Below, piece after piece: positions 61,572 through 64,000 of a stretch of DNA of 64,000 nt. Location: positions 4,774,001-4,838,000 of the forward strand of contig NC_087104.1 of NCBI RefSeq assembly GCF_963855985.1, in the 5' to 3' direction. The notes below the pieces were generated by a model, which was not told the origin of the DNA, searched no databases, and saw nothing but the letters and a program-made list of their open reading frames with translations. The translations under genes were made by a program, and so were the position numbers. The stretch comes from Ostrinia nubilalis (Eukaryota > Arthropoda > Insecta > Lepidoptera > Crambidae). Each line of letters starts with the position of its first letter. Position 1 is the first letter of the stretch.

Positions 61572-61686
61572 CTCACGCTTCCAATCCTCTTAGTCAGCGT
61601 GACAAAGTACGTAGACCCTCGCGTGACAATCGGTTGCATGCGTCGCGGCTGCCCGCCCGCCACAATTGTTCACTAGGATCGTCGGC
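61572..61686 (-). pseudogene. JAK exon copy H, frameshifted
   Basis: Has the same one-base deletion as copy E (CCACAATTG) and TTCACTAGG, so E and H descend from one duplicated unit. Confidence 0.85.
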
Positions 61687-61755
61687 TTATGACGCATATT
61701 TGGGACATACAGCCCATAATTTGCCTACATTCTAATAATTAATTTGGACTTTCAA

Positions 61756-61871
61756 CTCACGCTTCCAATCCTCTTAGTCAGCGTGACAAAGTACGTAGAC
61801 CCTCGCGTGACAATCGGTTGCATGCGTCGCGGCTGCCCTCCCGCCACGAATTGTTCTCCCGGGTCATCGGC
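61756..61871 (-). pseudogene. JAK exon copy I
   Basis: Frame intact, donor GTGAGT; nearest to the functional exon and 194 bp from it. Carries GGGTCATCGGC. Confidence 0.85.
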
Positions 61872-61954
61872 TTATGACGCATATTTGGGAATTGTAATAC
61901 GTTCCAAATAAGAAAGACTCTACATACTACTAAAGAATATAAGATATCACTCAC

Positions 61955-62173
61955 GCTTCCAATCCTCTTAGTCAGCGTCACAAAGTACGTAGACCCTCGC
62001 GTGACAATCGGTTGCATTCGTCGCGGCTGCCCTCCCGCCACGAATTGTTCTCCCGGGTCGTCGGCGAGCGGCGCGCTCGCACTCGCGCTACGCAGCGAAG
62101 ACGACGAGCGCAGCGCCAGCGCTACGGAACTCATGCCTTCGAGGGAGCTGGCTAGTTTGTTGTTGTTGGGGAA
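61955..62173 (-). CDS. hop: JAK exon: linker end and first strand of the kinase domain
   Basis: The only full-length version of the repeated exon. It starts after TTTCTTTTGTTCCCAG and ends AGC before GTGAGT, phase 0 both sides, 73 codons: FPNNNKLASSLEGMSSVALA, a Ser/Ala-rich stretch, then DDPGEQFVAGGQPRRMQPIV and TRGSTYFVTLTKRIGS. TYFVTLTKRIGS is the first strand leading into the glycine loop of the next exon (IGS-GNYGEV). The Ser-rich part makes the JH2-JH1 linker long for a JAK. Its last 111 bp and donor recur nine times in the following intron. Confidence 0.9.
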
Positions 62174-62483
62174 CTGGGAACAAAAGAAACCGTTGTAGAG
62201 CGGCGGAGTCATTATCAGCGGATTATTTAGACTCTGGCTTAAACAAAGACAAACCGAGACCTTTACTATCCTCAGCCGGCCTAGAATACGCGTCGTGATA
62301 AAATCTTATCGATGATTTTAGACGACAATTGTATGTGCTTATCGCGAAAAATCGATAAAATGCCTTGATTAAAGTTTATCTAACTTTTTCTGTTTGATCT
62401 AAATTAGACAATAAGTTATGTATACCTATTGCAAATAAATAAACAACATAGAAGTACATGAAATTGGAAATTAATATACTTAC

Positions 62484-62596
62484 GTGGTTTTCAAAGTGGT
62501 TGACAAGAGTGCCGTTGAGAGAAGGCGCGCTGCTGTCCGATATTAGCGACTTGTTACTGCTCGCGTCGCTTAGCTCACTTGGCGCAAACCTGTCGC
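62484..62596 (-). CDS. hop: JAK linker exon 2
   Basis: Starts after TTATTTTTTAG, ends CAC before GTAAGT. Two bases complete a codon, then DRFAPSELSDASSNKSLISD and SSAPSLNGTLVNHFENH. It is Ser/Asn-rich, with no folded-domain motif, and fits the interdomain linker. Phase 1 in, phase 0 out; both junctions agree with the neighbours. Confidence 0.85.
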
Positions 62597-62699
62597 CTAA
62601 AAAATAACACCATTAAAATATGTCTTACTTTTATAAGAAATTATCAGTTCCAAAGGAAAAGAGACTGAGATTTTACAATTCGAAAAGTGATTGACTTAC

Positions 62700-62777
62700 T
62701 TGACACTGTGTCTGTAGTATCCATAGGATGGTTGAGGCAGATCTTTGGTTCTTCATATTCGTGAATAGGCACGTATT
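62700..62777 (-). CDS. hop: JAK linker exon 1
   Basis: A 78-bp exon after ATTTCATTTACAG, ending before GTAAGT. With the last base of the previous exon it reads EYVPIHEYEEPKICLNHPMD and TTDTVS. It corresponds to the start of the JH2-JH1 linker; vertebrate JAK2 has DYELLTEND here. The two Tyr residues lie in acidic contexts, so they could be phosphorylated, but this is inference. Confidence 0.85.
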
Positions 62778-63159
62778 CTGTAAATGAAATGAGATGTTAT
62801 AGCATGAGGCATACAAGTGAATTGTTGCGCTGCTTTTGGAAAGCGTAAAATAATCAAATTCTAAAATAAGATTCCGTACTTTGCAGAGCAGACACCTTAC
62901 AAGGGACTATCTACGAAATACTTTTTTGTTTATTGATATAGAAAAACACGCACATGGGACAAAAAGTACCCCACACAAAAATTGTCCTCAATAACTGAGA
63001 ACGCCGTCCGGACTTGACAAAAGTACAATCCGTGGCATTGAGCCAGTGGCAAGTTCTCAGCAGACATTTTTTTCAGGATCCAGGGAATTTTGTCCACTGT
63101 GGACAAAAGTACCTCGTCTGCGCAGGCTTTAAAATCTATGATGACGGTTCATGATGTTG

Positions 63160-63890
63160 GTCACCAGTATTGTGACCACCAGAGCAGCAGTAGAGACTAT
63201 AGTTGCAGGCCTCTGTGCAGCATATGGTGGTGTTGTGATCACCAGCGCCCCGATTGCGCTAATTTGTAATGTCTCCAATTCATTCGCGTTTCATCTCTAG
63301 TCCACACTCCAGTCACACACCGTTTTCATTCCAGCTAATGTGCAATAATTCGGTATCGCGGTAAAGTTATTTATGCACTTTCCATTAAAATTCCACACCT
63401 TATTTTATAAACTTAAATTACTAAAACACAGGAAATATTCGTGAAGCGTTTGAATTGAGTTTGAGATAAAATAGCATTCTTTTAGCTTTTACACAAAGAC
63501 GCATTAGCGTTTCATTTACGTGGCAGCTACGTTTGAACTAGCTGTTTTTGTTCGTCATCCAGTCGCGTTGTAGTTGAAAATATTTAGCGCAATCGGGGCG
63601 CAGAGAAGCATGAGAGAGCATAACACACTGACCTCTGTGCAGCATGTGGTGGTGTTACGATCACCAGAGTAGCATAAGGGAGCACATAATACACTGACTT
63701 GTGCAGCATATGGTGGTGTTGTGATCACCAGAGCAGCATAAGCTCACATAGTATACTGACCTCTGTGCAGCATTATGGTGGTGTTGTGGTCACCAGTGAA
63801 ACAGAAGAGCGTATATCTGCCTGACCTCTGTGCAGCATGTGGTCGTGTTATGATCACTAAAGCAGCAGAAAAGCATATTATATCAGTACA
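63160..63890 (-). repeat. tandem copies of a JAK exon end with its splice donor
   Basis: Units containing CTGACCTCTGTGCAGCAT and GTGGTGTTGTGATCACCAGA recur at 63628, 63694, 63756 and 63821, spaced 62-70 bp, plus an older one near 63213. On the minus strand each keeps the exon end ATGCTGCACAGAG; the four nearest keep the donor GTCAGT (63694 with a 2-bp loss), whereas the farthest has GCCTGC and has lost it. The array is split by the MITE at 63246-63600. Confidence 0.85.
63246..63600. mobile_element. PIF/Harbinger-like MITE, CAG duplication
   Basis: Ends CGCCCCGATTGCGCTAA and complement, flanked by CAG (63243-63245, 63601-63603), the same duplication type as the 10.96-kb element. 355 bp without ORF. 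Confidence 0.75.
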
Positions 63891-63895
63891 CTGAC

Positions 63896-64000
63896 CTCTG
63901 TGCAGCATGTGGTTGATGTCGCGCATTATTTCCTGCGGGCGCATGGGGGAGGCGCGCCAGCACTGAGCCAGCAGCGCCCACACCTCGCCCGGGCAGTGCG
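63896..64000 (-). CDS. hop: JAK exon: C-terminal end of the pseudokinase domain (partial)
   Basis: Runs off the window at its 5' side. It encodes HCPGEVWALLAQCWRASPMR and PQEIMRDINHMLHR before GTCAGT, ending with one extra base that pairs with the next exon to make Glu. C-P-x-E, C-W, R-P and I-M-R-D-I-N-x-L are the C-terminal elements of a kinase fold. JAK2 JH2 ends [22 protein letters not shown], close to this followed by EYVPI. Two consecutive kinase folds with this spacing are the reason for calling the gene a JAK rather than another tyrosine kinase. Confidence 0.85.

Noticed and set aside
59541..61871. Copies as a cassette of consecutively included exons
   Set aside because: Each copy ends in phase 0 but would start with two bases before its frame, so joining one copy to another shifts the frame and meets TGA.
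59541..62065. Regular direct repeats resembling a CRISPR array
   Set aside because: Units of 177-194 bp are coding exon pieces with splice donors in a eukaryotic gene; no short repeats with unique spacers.
62930..63120. Repeated GGGACAAAAAGTACC-like phrases in the JAK intron
   Set aside because: Two loose matches only; no inverted ends or duplication found.

Overview
The window looks like a moth or butterfly (Lepidoptera) nuclear chromosome. It is AT-rich, with small exons separated by introns full of transposons, lepidopteran Helitron-like repeats that start TC, end CTAG and sit between A and T, many 3' tails of one non-LTR retrotransposon family ending in (ATG)n, and many fold-back MITEs. 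No species is assigned.

The only host gene I can support is on the minus strand from the right edge to about 54.5 kb. Its nine exons encode the end of a pseudokinase domain, a long linker and a complete tyrosine-kinase domain ending in a stop. This matches the JH2-JH1 layout of a Janus kinase (insect hopscotch). Upstream exons (FERM, SH2, most of JH2) lie beyond position 64000. Exon phases agree at all eight junctions.

The gene has an unusual feature. Three of its exon edges have been copied locally together with their splice sites. The exon that ends just before the glycine-rich loop (61955-62173) has its last 111 bp and 5' splice site repeated nine more times in the next intron (59.4-61.9 kb). 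The 3' end and donor of the last pseudokinase exon are repeated about five times (63.2-63.9 kb). The acceptor of the HRD/DFG exon has a second copy at 56.55 kb. A 677-bp TA-flanked MITE and a 215-bp Helitron sit inside the first array, and sister repeats supply exact empty sites for both.

The rest (1-54 kb) is intergenic or a very long flank made of mobile elements. The main structure is at 20.9-35.4 kb. A Jockey/CR1-type LINE is split by a 10,964-bp insertion with 17-bp terminal inverted repeats and a 3-bp CAG target duplication. Removing the insertion and one CAG restores the LINE frame. The insertion carries a decayed Myb/SANT-like gene, which together with the CAG duplication points to PIF/Harbinger. 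It is packed with nested elements: a 2.27-kb element with 4-bp duplication, Helitron, MITEs and RTE-like LINE pieces. Other regions hold hAT-like, Tc1-like and Harbinger-like MITEs, a 933-bp element containing a hairpin with a tRNA-like T-arm, and a decayed transposon-type ORF at 37.4 kb. Most short ORFs in 1-54 kb show no recognisable protein.
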